Source: an uncultured Clostridia bacterium
GTDB lineage: Bacteria; Bacillota; Clostridia; Oscillospirales; Oscillospiraceae
Direction of reading: 5' to 3'
Length of the DNA: 46,598 nucleotides
Assembly (NCBI GenBank): GCA_946547105.1
Contig: CAMNOV010000008.1
Coordinates: 1-46,598, forward strand
In this document: in pieces, positions 1 through 7,755 of the stretch
How positions within the stretch are numbered: the first letter of the stretch is position 1
Layout: every line of letters starts with the position of its first letter
Program-made: the position numbers and the translations under genes
The notes under the pieces: generated by a model
What the model was told of the DNA's origin: nothing
Databases searched by the model: none
Seen by the model: the letters and a program-made list of their open reading frames with translations, nothing else

Positions 1-604
1 GGCGGCGGCGCTGGGTGCTGCGCACCTTGCGCACGGCGGCCAGCTCCTCCTCCAGTTTCTGGATCTTGCGGCGGATGTGGCGGCGGTCGGTCTCCAGCTG
101 CGTTTCGCCCGGGCCGCGCGTGCCGATGGGCGAGGAGCCGCCGGAGGCGGTCTGCCGCACCAGGTGCGTCCACATGCCGGTCAGCCGCGGCAGCAGGTAT
201 TTATACTGCGCCAGCTCCACCTGCAGCTGACCCTCGCGGGTCTGTGCACGCTGGGCGAAGATATCGAGGATCAGGCCGCTGCGGTCGAGCACCTTCACGC
301 CGAGCTCCTCGCTCAGCACGCGCATCTGCGAGGGCGTCAGCTCGTTGTCGAACACCGCCATGTCGCAGTCGTTGGCGGCGATGAGCTCCTTGAGCTCCTG
401 CACCTTGCCGTCGCCGATGAAGCTGCGCGGGTCGGGCGTGGGGCGGTTTTGCATCACAATGGCCACGGTGTCGCCGCCGGCGGTGTCCACCAGGGCGGCC
501 AGCTCCTCCATCGAAACCTCGGTGGAGCGCTCGTCCTCGTCCATGCTGGCGGCCGAAAGCCCGGCCAGAACGGCGCGTTCACGTTTTTCTGTCGTTGTTT
601 CCAT
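1..604 (-). CDS. hflX: GTPase HflX, N-terminal part (cut by window edge)
   Basis: Ribosome-associated GTPase that splits stalled 70S ribosomes. The visible 201 codons from the ATG at 604 cover the HflX N-terminal domain, including the stretches FIGDGKVQELKEL, FDNELTPSQ, DRSGLILDIFAQRA and GGSSPIGTRGPGETQLE, followed by the start of the Lys/Arg/Glu-rich coiled coil. These are hallmark HflX sequences. The G domain lies beyond the left edge. AAAAGGA lies upstream of the ATG, and a near-perfect sigma-A promoter lies about 35 bp further upstream, so it is probably the first gene of its transcript. Confidence 0.93.
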   Translation of the reverse strand, partial: METTTEKRERAVLAGLSAASMDEDERSTEVSMEELAALVDTAGGDTVAIVMQNRPTPDPRSFIGDGKVQELKELIAANDCDMAVFDNELTPSQMRVLSEELGVKVLDRSGLILDIFAQRAQTREGQLQVELAQYKYLLPRLTGMWTHLVRQTASGGSSPIGTRGPGETQLETDRRHIRRKIQKLEEELAAVRKVRSTQRRR

Positions 605-636
605 ACGGTGGGTCCTTTTTCAAAAGCAGTTGCCCT

Positions 637-665
637 ATTATACTCCACGCGCCGCCGTTTGCCAA
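637..665 (-). promoter_or_regulatory. Sigma-A promoter of hflX
   Basis: Reading the minus strand, TTGGCA and TATAAT are separated by 17 bp. The start of hflX is about 33 bp downstream of the -10 box. Confidence 0.75.
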
Positions 666-684
666 CAGGGATTTCTCCCGTCGC

Positions 685-2061
685 TCAGAGCCCCGGGACC
701 CGGGGCAGCGCGGCGATGCTCTTCGCCAGGTCCTCGTCGCTGGGGATGCGGTCGCTCATCAGGCCGTCGTTGAACTGCTGATAGGCGCTCAGATCGAAGT
801 AGCCGGTCCCGGTGAGGCCGAAGAGGATGGTCGTCTCCTCACCGGTCTCCCGGCAGCGGCGCGCCTCGTCGACGGCGGCCTTGATCGCGTGGCTGCTCTC
901 CGGGGCGGGGAGGATCCCTTCGCAGCGGGCGAAGAGCTCCGCCGCTTCGAACACCTCCGTCTGTTTGACGGCGCGGGCCTCCATCAGCCCGTCGTGATAC
1001 AGCTGGCTCAGCACCGGCGACATGCCGTGGAAGCGCAGCCCGCCGGCGTGGTTGGGGGAGGGGATGAAGGAACTGCCCAGCGTGTACATCTTGGCCAGCG
1101 GGCAGATCATGCCCGTGTCGCAGAAGTCATAGGCAAAGACGCCGCGGGTAAAGCTCGGGCAGGAGGCGGGCTCCACCGCGAGGAAGCGGTAATCCGCCTC
1201 GCCGCGCAGCTTTTCGCCCATAAACGGGGCGATCAGCCCGCCCAGGTTGGAGCCGCCGCCGGCGCAGCCGATGATCAGATCCGGCTTCACGCCGAGCTTG
1301 GCGAAGGCGGCCCGGGCCTCCAGACCGATCACGCTCTGGTGCAGCAGCACCTGGTTGAGGACGCTGCCGAGTACGTAGCGATAGCCGGGCTTCTTCGCCG
1401 CCGTCTCTACCGCCTCGGAAATGGCGCAGCCCAGGGAGCCGCCCGTTCCGGGATGCTCGGCCAGGATGCGGCGGCCCACCTCCGTCTCCGCCGAGGGGGA
1501 GGGCGTGACGCTGGCGCCGTAGGTGCGCATGACCTCCCGGCGGAAGGGCTTCTGCTCATAGCTCACCTTGACCATGAACACCCTGCAGTCCAGCCCCAGA
1601 TAGGCGCAGGCCATGGACAGCGCGGTGCCCCACTGGCCGGCGCCGGTCTCGGTGGTCACGCCGCGCAGGCCCTGCGCCTTGGCGTAATAGGCCTGGGCGA
1701 TGGCGGAGTTCAGCTTGTGGCTGCCGGAGGTGTTGTTGCCCTCGAATTTGTAATAGATCTTCGCCGGGGTGTTCAGCACCTTCTCCAGGCAGTAGGCCCG
1801 CACCAGCGGCGAGGGGCGGTACATCTTGTAAAAGTCCCGGATCTCGTCGGGGATGGGGAAGAAGGCGCTTTCGTTGTCCAGCTCCTGGCGCACCAGCTCC
1901 TCGCAAAAGATGGGCGTCAGCTCCTCCGCCGTCAGCGCTTGGCCGGTGCCGGGGTTCAGCAGCGGCGCGGGCTTCTGCTTCATATCCGCCCGGAGGTTAT
2001 ACCAGGCGGTCGGCAGCTCGTCTTCGGTCAGGTAGGTTTTGTAGGGGATGTCGTTTTTCAT
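685..2061 (-). CDS. trpB: TrpB2-type tryptophan synthase beta chain
   Basis: PLP enzyme making L-tryptophan from indole and serine. The 458-residue length and N-terminal extension fit the TrpB2 (TrpB-like) class rather than the ~400-residue TrpB1. Visible elements are SGSHKLNSA (Schiff-base Lys about residue 116), TETGAGQWG (138-145) and the phosphate-binding CAGGGSNLGG (266-275). I chose the ATG at 2061 because AAGGAGCGATCCCC precedes it; the frame stays open upstream only through the T-box leader. No trpA or other trp gene lies nearby, so it probably works alone on free indole. The T-box leader implies induction when charged tRNA-Trp is low. Confidence 0.93.
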   Translation of the reverse strand: MKNDIPYKTYLTEDELPTAWYNLRADMKQKPAPLLNPGTGQALTAEELTPIFCEELVRQELDNESAFFPIPDEIRDFYKMYRPSPLVRAYCLEKVLNTPAKIYYKFEGNNTSGSHKLNSAIAQAYYAKAQGLRGVTTETGAGQWGTALSMACAYLGLDCRVFMVKVSYEQKPFRREVMRTYGASVTPSPSAETEVGRRILAEHPGTGGSLGCAISEAVETAAKKPGYRYVLGSVLNQVLLHQSVIGLEARAAFAKLGVKPDLIIGCAGGGSNLGGLIAPFMGEKLRGEADYRFLAVEPASCPSFTRGVFAYDFCDTGMICPLAKMYTLGSSFIPSPNHAGGLRFHGMSPVLSQLYHDGLMEARAVKQTEVFEAAELFARCEGILPAPESSHAIKAAVDEARRCRETGEETTILFGLTGTGYFDLSAYQQFNDGLMSDRIPSDEDLAKSIAALPRVPGL

Positions 2062-2089
2062 GGGGATCGCTCCTTTTTCTGGGCTCGAG

Positions 2090-2372
2090 GCAAAGAAAAA
2101 AGCCCTTGCCTCTGCAAAATGTGCAGGGACAAGAGCATAAACTCCTGCGGTACCACCCGGCTTGACGCAAACGCGCCCACTTTTCCGTGCCATCACACGT
2201 CGGCCCTATGATAACGGATCGCCGGCTCCGTCGCCCATACTGAGGGATAAACCCCGTTCTGTTTGCCCTCGCAGGTCCATTCCTCCGCCGCTCTCCTGCC
2301 GCCTCGCACCGCCCGGCGGCTCTCTGAAAGGAATCGCTTTCGCGGAGTACTCCTCCTGCTCTTCGGTTTCTT
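2090..2372 (-). promoter_or_regulatory. Tryptophan-specific T-box riboswitch
   Basis: On the minus strand the T-box core GGGTGGTACCGC is at 2147-2158. It is followed by a terminator hairpin (2102-2136, CAAGGGC pairing with GCTCTTG) and a run of T at 2095-2101. Upstream, Stem I carries the conserved CAGAGAG and GGTGCGAG loop elements. The specifier bulge reads GAATGGA, giving UGG (Trp) at 2277-2279 followed by the usual purine. The cognate anticodon CCA and the downstream trpB agree. By the family rule, uncharged tRNA-Trp binds the specifier and the T-box bulge and prevents termination. Confidence 0.93.
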
Positions 2373-2378
2373 TCGCAC

Positions 2379-2407
2379 ATCATAACGCTAACGAACGAAA
2401 TTGTCAA
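2379..2407 (-). promoter_or_regulatory. Sigma-A promoter of the T-box/trpB transcript
   Basis: TTGACA (complement of 2402-2407), a 17-bp spacer and TATGAT (2379-2384). Transcription should start near 2372, just ahead of Stem I. Confidence 0.85.
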
Positions 2408-2432
2408 GAGTCCCTTATGGCCAAAGAAACGA

Positions 2433-2469
2433 AAAACAAAGCAGGGCGGAGACCGCCCTGCTTTGTTTT
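2433..2469. terminator. Strong symmetrical hairpin ahead of the trpB promoter
   Basis: A perfect 17-bp stem with a 3-base loop, rich in G/C inside and ending in A/T tracts on both sides, so it could terminate in either direction. It lies between the GNAT gene end and the trpB promoter. It probably acts as a second terminator protecting trpB from read-through. The AT-rich stretch 2475-2588 holds nothing else I can support. Confidence 0.7.
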
Positions 2470-2589
2470 ATGGGATGAGGACAAAATGAAAAAGATGAAA
2501 ACTGTTTCTTACAGTGCATATATTATCGGCAAGTTGTTTCAGAAAAAACCCGGATTCTGTTACAAGAATGTAAAATCTTATGTAAACTC

Positions 2590-2617
2590 AAAAAGCGCCT
2601 TTTTCAGGCGCTTTTTT
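2590..2617 (-). terminator. Terminator of the cca-UDG-DUF2156-GNAT operon
   Basis: AAAAAGCGCC and its complement flank a short loop directly behind the GNAT stop codon (2619-2621). On the minus strand the stem is followed by TTTTT. Confidence 0.8.
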
Positions 2618-2618
2618 C

Positions 2619-3413
2619 TCAGTCAAAAGCCAGGTTCCAGACGGTATTTTCGGGCAGATCGGAGGGTGAAAAAGCGAGGTACGGATCGCCGGAACGCGCC
2701 GGCCGCCAAAGCTTTACGCGCTTCGCGCCCAGCGCGGCGCCGATGGCCGCGGCCTCCGCTTCCGCCGCGCCGAGCAGCTCCCGGATCTCGGCGGTATCGC
2801 CGTTAACATAGACCGCAGCGATCCCATCCCCGACGGAACAGAGAAAACCGCCGAAGGCGCGGCAGTTGGCCTCTTCTAGCCGCATGGCCGCCTCTGACAG
2901 GCGCAGGTGCGGCCGGCCGCACAGCAGCGCTTCCCGCCGCGCTGCGTATTCCGCAGCGCCGAGCGGCCGCGGCGCGAAGCCGGGACGGCTGTCCAGCAGC
3001 CGCTGCTCGCGATAAAGCGCACAGCGCACGCCGATCAGCTTTTCATACCAGGCGTAGAGCCCGGGCTCCGCCGGCAGGGTGCAGATCAACTCCGCGCCGC
3101 GCGCGCGGCCGAGCTCCGCCGCCGCCTGCGACAGCGCGCCGCCGAGGCCGCGGCCCCGGGCGGCGGGGTCGACTGCGACGGCGTAGAGATAGCCGCAGCG
3201 GCGGACCCTCTCGGCCTCGCAGAGCTCCAGGCCGGTGATCATATAGGCCGCGCCGACGGGCACGCCGTTGTCAACGGCCGCCACTCCGCTGCCGATTTCC
3301 GGCAGAAGGCGGAAGAATTCCTCCACATAGGAAACGGGATCGCCAAAAACCTGATGCCAGAGCGCCACCAGCGCCGTGCGGTCTTCGGGCCGGAGCTCAC
3401 GGATCTCAATCAT
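2619..3413 (-). CDS. GNAT-family N-acetyltransferase
   Basis: 264 residues. The GNAT fold is shown by the acetyl-CoA-binding motif A around residues 78-94, ending RGRGLGGAL, after a beta strand with CGYLYAVAVDP. An additional C-terminal half of about 120 residues, ending in an Asp/Leu/Pro-rich segment, resembles the sterol-carrier-like extension of Eis-like GNATs, but I cannot assign it. The ATG overlaps the 3' end of the DUF2156 gene by 8 bp, so the two are translationally coupled. The substrate is unknown. Confidence 0.85.
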   Translation of the reverse strand: MIEIRELRPEDRTALVALWHQVFGDPVSYVEEFFRLLPEIGSGVAAVDNGVPVGAAYMITGLELCEAERVRRCGYLYAVAVDPAARGRGLGGALSQAAAELGRARGAELICTLPAEPGLYAWYEKLIGVRCALYREQRLLDSRPGFAPRPLGAAEYAARREALLCGRPHLRLSEAAMRLEEANCRAFGGFLCSVGDGIAAVYVNGDTAEIRELLGAAEAEAAAIGAALGAKRVKLWRPARSGDPYLAFSPSDLPENTVWNLAFD

Positions 3414-4308
3414 CGATCCACCTCGCGGTATACTTCTTCAGCAGGTATTCGGGCTTATAGGACTCCTTGGAGCGGCGCAGCGATTCAAGGCCCATGTCGT
3501 CCTCGCGGTTCATATAGCGCAGCTCCGGATGGCGCGCCATCAGCATCCTCGTCAGCTCCCGGCAGACCATCGGATAGGCGCCGTTGAGGTTGATGTCGGC
3601 CTTTTCAAAGTGCACGTCGAAGGTGTCGCTGCTGCACATCTCTCCGATCGTGAAGCCGACGATCTTGCCGCCGACGCGCAGCGCGCCGCCCTCCAGACCG
3701 AGGCGCTCATAGGCGGCGAAGGCGCGCACCACCGCGTCGTGCTCATAGACCACGCTCGGGTCGAGCCGCGCGGCGTTTTCCTCGTTCCAGACCACCAGCA
3801 TGTCCAGGCAGCCGGGGATCAGCTCGCGGGTGATGGGCACGAAGTCCCAGTCGTTTTCCGCCTCAAAGCGGTTGCAGTGATTTTTCTTGCCGTGCAGGGC
3901 CTTGCCGGCGTAGGTGGAGAGCTTTTCGGCCAGATAGATATAGTCGGCGTTGTTCACGTCCTCCTGATAGGCAAAGCGGCCGGGGTATTCCGCCTCGAGC
4001 AGCTCGCGGTGCGCCTCGGTGATGCCGCGCAGGCAGAAGGGATAGCCCTTCCAGGCGGCGAATTCCCGCAGGGCCTCGACGGCCGGGCGCAGCGGCCCGC
4101 TGCCGATCGGAAAGACGAAGGTGGGCTTGCCGTCGTAGCGGAGCTTGGTGAGCATCCGGTCGCCGCAGCGGGCGATCAGCTGCTTGTAGCGGCGGTCCCA
4201 GATGAAAATGTTGCCGAAATTATAGTCCGCGCTGGGGCTGTTCTCGGCGCGGACAAGCTCATCGACCCAGGGCTTGTCGCAGAGCGTGACGTTTTTGAAA
4301 GGGATCAT
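3406..4308 (-). CDS. DUF2156 domain protein (aminoacyl-phospholipid synthase-like fold)
   Basis: 300 residues matching the DUF2156 family, whose fold resembles the C-terminal catalytic domain of MprF (tRNA-dependent lysyl-phosphatidylglycerol synthase). Typical stretches are YNFGNIFIWDRRY near the start, YLAEKLSTYAGKALHGKKNH in the middle, FTIGE, and NREDDMGLESLRRSKESYKP near the C-terminus. No MprF-type membrane half is present, so this is the stand-alone soluble form. Its substrate is unknown. It is third in an operon: 24 bp after the glycosylase and overlapping the GNAT gene, an order that suggests two acyl-transfer enzymes made together. Confidence 0.85.
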   Translation of the reverse strand: MIPFKNVTLCDKPWVDELVRAENSPSADYNFGNIFIWDRRYKQLIARCGDRMLTKLRYDGKPTFVFPIGSGPLRPAVEALREFAAWKGYPFCLRGITEAHRELLEAEYPGRFAYQEDVNNADYIYLAEKLSTYAGKALHGKKNHCNRFEAENDWDFVPITRELIPGCLDMLVVWNEENAARLDPSVVYEHDAVVRAFAAYERLGLEGGALRVGGKIVGFTIGEMCSSDTFDVHFEKADINLNGAYPMVCRELTRMLMARHPELRYMNREDDMGLESLRRSKESYKPEYLLKKYTARWIDD

Positions 4309-4332
4309 AGTATCTCCTGAAACAATTCCGAA

Positions 4333-4905
4333 TCAATCGTATACTTCCGGGCACATTTCCCGGATCTGCTGGCGAAGCTTCACCAGGTCTTCAAAGGCCT
4401 CCGGCCGCTTGCTCTCGTCGCGCAGCAGGGCGGAGGGATGGTAGGTGGCCATGTACATGCAGCCGTCGTGCTCGTACCAGACGCCGTGCTCGCGGGTGAT
4501 GCGCAGATCGGCCTTCATGATGCCCTGCGCGGCGATGCGCCCGAGGCAGACGATGATCCGCGGCCGGACCAGCGCGATCTGCCGCGCGAGGAAGGGGCTG
4601 CAGGCCTCCTGCTCGGCGGGCAGGGGATCGCGGTTGTGCGGCGGGCGGCACTTGACGATGTTGGCGATATAGACCTTCGTGCGGTCGAGGTCGATCAGCT
4701 CGAGCATCAGGTCCAGCAGCTTGCCGGCCGGGCCGACGAAGGGACGGCCCTGCAGGTCCTCCTGCTCGCCGGGGCCTTCGCCGACGAACATGATCTTCGC
4801 CTCTTCATTTCCGTCGGCGAAGACCAGATTGTGGCGGCCGCGGCAGAGCTCGCAGGCCTCGCAGCGCTCGCAGTCCCGCTTCAGTTTTCTCCAGGAATCC
4901 TCCAT
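4333..4905 (-). CDS. Family-4 uracil-DNA glycosylase (4Fe-4S)
   Basis: 190 residues. Removes uracil from DNA at the start of base-excision repair. It has motif 1 GEGPGEQED (42-50), GRPFVGPAGKLLD, the N-terminal cysteine cluster (C12, C15, C18, C21) plus C86 and C102 that can ligate the iron-sulfur cluster, NIVKCRPP, and motif 2 HPSALL (from 156). These match type-4 UDG rather than Ung. It starts 6 bp after the cca stop and is co-transcribed with cca. Confidence 0.93.
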   Translation of the reverse strand: MEDSWRKLKRDCERCEACELCRGRHNLVFADGNEEAKIMFVGEGPGEQEDLQGRPFVGPAGKLLDLMLELIDLDRTKVYIANIVKCRPPHNRDPLPAEQEACSPFLARQIALVRPRIIVCLGRIAAQGIMKADLRITREHGVWYEHDGCMYMATYHPSALLRDESKRPEAFEDLVKLRQQIREMCPEVYD

Positions 4906-4911
4906 GGCTGA

Positions 4912-6102
4912 TTACTCCTCCGAACCGCTCGCGAGGCTCAGCAGCAGCTCGCGGCGGTTGTTTTCGGGAAATTCCATCACGTAATCCAGCAGAAACTGCA
5001 GCATATCGCCCAGCGCGGGGCCGCGCAGGCCGAGCGCGAGCAGATCGTCCCCGGTCACGGCCAGGTGCTTCATGCTGAAGCATTCGCCGCTGTTGAGGAC
5101 GCTGCGCAGCGCTTTGTAGCTGCTGCCGCCCTGCAGCGCGTCGCGGCAGCGGGCGGCGCAGGTGACGGCCTCCACGCCGTACTGGTTGAGCTGGCGCTTC
5201 CATTCCACGGGGCGCGCCGGCGTGGGCAGACGGAGAATGGCGGCGCAGTCGCTGCAGCAGCGGATGGTGCGGCTGTCCAGGCGCAGGCGCAGGAGGAAAT
5301 CCTCCGCCGCGCGGATGCAGCCCTGCTCCTCCAGCAGCTCCGAGAGCATCGCCCATCGAAAGAGCGCCTTGCGGGGCACGGCGTTGAGGCGGTAGAGCGT
5401 GGCATAGGGGGGCAGGCGGTGCAGCAGATACTCGTCCAGCAGGCCCGCGGTGATCAGATCGTCCATGCGCTCGGGGCGCGGGCTGAGCAGCAGCTTCTCC
5501 ACCTCGTCGCGCACGCGCTCCGGCGACAGACCGGCGGCCAGATGCGCCTGGCGGGTGATGGCCGTGGCGGTCTGTTCTTCGATGCGAAAGCCCAGCTTGG
5601 CGGAAAAGCGCAGCGCGCGGAACATGCGCAGCGCGTCCTCTTCAAAGCGGCGGTCGGGGTCGCCGACGCTGCGGATGATCTTGTTCTGAATGTCCTGCAC
5701 GCCGCCGAAGGGATCGGCCACCAGGCCGTCCGGCGGCAGGGCGATGGCGTTCATCGTGAAATCGCGGCGGCTGAGATCGGTGTTCAGATCGCCGACGTAG
5801 CTCACGGCGTCGGGATGCCGGTGGTCGGAGTAGCTGCCCTCGCTGCGGAAGGTGGTGACCTCCACCCGGCGGGATTCGATCACCACGGTTACGGTGCCGT
5901 GGCGGATGCCGAGCGGCAGCGAGCGCGGAAAGATCTCCATCACCTGCTCCGGCAGGGCGCTGGTGCAGACGTCCCAGTCGTGCGGATGGACACCCATCAG
6001 CATATCGCGGACGCAGCCGCCGACGAGATAGGCCAAATGGCCTCTCGCCTGCAGCGTGGTCAGCACCTGGCGGACGTATTTAGGCGGCGTGATCAAAGCC
6101 AT
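4912..6102 (-). CDS. cca: CCA tRNA nucleotidyltransferase
   Basis: 396 residues. Adds or repairs the 3' CCA end of tRNAs. It is a class-II nucleotidyltransferase with GGCVRD (28-33), the catalytic DWD (42-44), the RRDFTMNAIA motif (112-121) and the neck motif FEEDALRMFRALRFSAKLGF (153-172). The C-terminal half is helical without an HD phosphohydrolase motif, as in Firmicute CCA enzymes. It is first gene of a four-gene minus-strand operon with its own promoter at 6207-6235. Confidence 0.94.
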   Translation of the reverse strand: MALITPPKYVRQVLTTLQARGHLAYLVGGCVRDMLMGVHPHDWDVCTSALPEQVMEIFPRSLPLGIRHGTVTVVIESRRVEVTTFRSEGSYSDHRHPDAVSYVGDLNTDLSRRDFTMNAIALPPDGLVADPFGGVQDIQNKIIRSVGDPDRRFEEDALRMFRALRFSAKLGFRIEEQTATAITRQAHLAAGLSPERVRDEVEKLLLSPRPERMDDLITAGLLDEYLLHRLPPYATLYRLNAVPRKALFRWAMLSELLEEQGCIRAAEDFLLRLRLDSRTIRCCSDCAAILRLPTPARPVEWKRQLNQYGVEAVTCAARCRDALQGGSSYKALRSVLNSGECFSMKHLAVTGDDLLALGLRGPALGDMLQFLLDYVMEFPENNRRELLLSLASGSEE

Positions 6103-6124
6103 GTCGTCACTCCTGTAAAAATGG

Positions 6125-6153
6125 TTGCAATCGGAGGGGAATGAGCATATAAT
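6125..6153 (+). promoter_or_regulatory. Sigma-A promoter of murC
   Basis: TTGCAA, 17-bp spacer, perfect TATAAT. It leaves a 5' leader of about 100 bases before murC. It faces the cca promoter, so the two transcripts overlap in their leaders. Confidence 0.75.
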
Positions 6154-6206
6154 AAGTTGAATTGTGGCCTATTGAACGCAGAGAATGCCTTCCCGCCCCA
6201 AACTTC

Positions 6207-6235
6207 ATTTTATCATTTTTAAACAGGTACATCAA
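6207..6235 (-). promoter_or_regulatory. Sigma-A promoter of the cca operon
   Basis: TTGATG, 17-bp spacer, TAAAAT on the minus strand, about 105 bp upstream of cca. It lies inside the murC leader. Confidence 0.65.
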
Positions 6236-6258
6236 TACTGTTTTTCGGAGTTCATTTT

Positions 6259-7626
6259 ATGATCGATTTCAACAATTACCTCTGGCCCGAACGGCGCGGC
6301 CATCTGGTCGGCATCGGCGGCGTGTCGATGTCCTCCCTGGCCGAGGTGCTCAAGGGCATGGGGCTGAATATCAGCGGCTCGGATATGAACGAGAGCAAGA
6401 ACGTGCAGAGCCTGCGCGCGCTCGGCATCCCGGTGGCGATCGGCCATGCGGCGGAAAACGTCACCGACGACGTGGAGTTCGTGGTCCGCACGGCGGCCGT
6501 GCATGACGACAACCCGGAAATCATGGCGGCACGCTCCCGCGGCATCCCGATCTTTGAGCGCACCCAGGCCTGGGGCGCCATTTCCAAGGACTATCAGAAC
6601 GCCCTCTGCATCGCCGGCACCCACGGCAAAACCACCACCACCTCCATGTGCACGCACATCCTGATGGCGGCGGACCGGGACCCGACCGTGATGATCGGCG
6701 GCACGCTGCCGCTGCTCAATGCCGGCCATCGCGTCGGCCACGGCAACACGATCATCATGGAGGCCTGCGAATACTATAATTCCTTCCTCTCCTTTTACCC
6801 TACGGTGGCCGTGATTTTGAACATTGAGGCCGATCATCTGGACTTTTTCAAGGATCTGGCGGACGTGGAGCATTCCTTCCGCGCCTTCGCCGAGCGCACG
6901 CCCATGAACGGCACCGTCGTTGCCAATGCAGACGATGAGAACACGATGAACACGCTGCGCGGCATCAGCCGGGAAGTCATCACCTTCGGCCTGGAGAAAA
7001 AGGCGGACGTGACCGCGCGCAATATCGAATTCAAGGGCGCCAACAGCCACTTTGACGTGATCTACAAGGGCCGCAAGTTCACCGACGTGACGCTGCACGT
7101 GCCCGGACTGCACAACGTCAAGAACGCGTTAGCCGCCACGGCGGCGGCGATCTGTCTGGGCATCAGCCCCACGGCGGTCAAATACGGTCTGGCCGGCTTC
7201 AACGGCGCGGGCCGCCGCTTTGAGTTCAAGGGCAAGTACAACGGCGCGGACGTCTATGACGACTACGCCCACCATCCCGGCGAGCTGAAGGTGCTGCTGG
7301 ACACGGTGGAGCAGCTGGGCTACACGCGCACGATCCTGGTCTTCCAGCCGCATACCTACAGCCGCACGGCCGCGCTCTTCGACGATTTCGTGGAGCAGCT
7401 GCGCCGCCCGGATCTGACGGTGCTGGCGGAGATCTACGCCGCGCGCGAGAAAAACACGATCGGCATCTCCTCGGCGGCGCTGGCCGAGAAGGTGGAGGGC
7501 TCTCTGTTCTGCCCGAGCTTTGCCGAGCTGGACACTACGCTGCGCGCGCTGGCCCGTCCCGGCGATATCATCCTGACCGTCGGCGCCGGCGACGTCTACA
7601 AGGTCGGCGAGAAGCTGGTCAATTAG
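6259..7626 (+). CDS. murC: UDP-N-acetylmuramate--L-alanine ligase
   Basis: 455 residues, the usual MurC length. Adds the first amino acid of the peptidoglycan stem peptide in the cytoplasm using ATP. The N-terminal Rossmann domain starts HLVGIGGVSMSSLAE with GSDMNES. The ATP loop GTHGKTTTT is at 120-128, followed by EACEYYNSF and the metal-binding EADHLD, then the C-terminal domain with DDYAHHPGE and FQPHTYSRT. The TAG stop is the first triplet of a TTTTTAG heptad array. Confidence 0.96.
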   Translation: MIDFNNYLWPERRGHLVGIGGVSMSSLAEVLKGMGLNISGSDMNESKNVQSLRALGIPVAIGHAAENVTDDVEFVVRTAAVHDDNPEIMAARSRGIPIFERTQAWGAISKDYQNALCIAGTHGKTTTTSMCTHILMAADRDPTVMIGGTLPLLNAGHRVGHGNTIIMEACEYYNSFLSFYPTVAVILNIEADHLDFFKDLADVEHSFRAFAERTPMNGTVVANADDENTMNTLRGISREVITFGLEKKADVTARNIEFKGANSHFDVIYKGRKFTDVTLHVPGLHNVKNALAATAAAICLGISPTAVKYGLAGFNGAGRRFEFKGKYNGADVYDDYAHHPGELKVLLDTVEQLGYTRTILVFQPHTYSRTAALFDDFVEQLRRPDLTVLAEIYAAREKNTIGISSAALAEKVEGSLFCPSFAELDTTLRALARPGDIILTVGAGDVYKVGEKLVN

Positions 7627-7655
7627 TTTTTAGTTCTTAGTTTTTAGTTTTCAGA
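7624..7655 (+). repeat. TTTTTAG heptad array, sense to murC
   Basis: A leading TAG (the murC stop codon) followed by four heptads, two TTTTTAG and the variants TTCTTAG and TTTTCAG, then the common right flank AGAAGACGAAAG. It pairs with the inverted array at 7722-7753 across a hairpin. Confidence 0.85.
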
Positions 7656-7683
7656 AGACGAAAGAGAACGAATCCTCGATAAC

Positions 7684-7721
7684 AAGCAGGGCGCTGCGAC
7701 AGAAGTCACAGCGCCCTGCTT
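7684..7721. terminator. Hairpin between convergent murC and the E2-like gene
   Basis: AAGCAGGGCGCTG and its complement around a 10-base loop. It sits between two inverted heptad arrays, so the whole of 7624-7753 can fold as one long stem. It probably ends both convergent transcripts. Confidence 0.7.
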
Positions 7722-7753
7722 TCTAAAAACTAAGCACTAAAAACTAAAAACTG
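7722..7753 (-). repeat. TTTTTAG heptad array, sense to the E2-like gene
   Basis: On the minus strand there are four heptads (three TTTTTAG, one TGCTTAG) beginning a few bases after the TGA stop of the gene at 7756-8634. It is the inverted partner of 7624-7655. Confidence 0.85.
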
Positions 7754-7755
7754 TA

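Noticed and set aside
2483-2620. A possible small peptide frame beginning at ATG 2485 in the AT-rich gap
   Set aside because: No ribosome site of quality, it runs through the operon terminator into the antisense of the GNAT gene, and it has no recognisable motif.
7624-7753. Heptad arrays as ordinary terminator T-tracts
   Set aside because: On the sense strand the T-rich heptads mostly come before, not after, the hairpin, so they cannot serve as its U-tract. The exception is the copy at 24402, which follows its hairpin.
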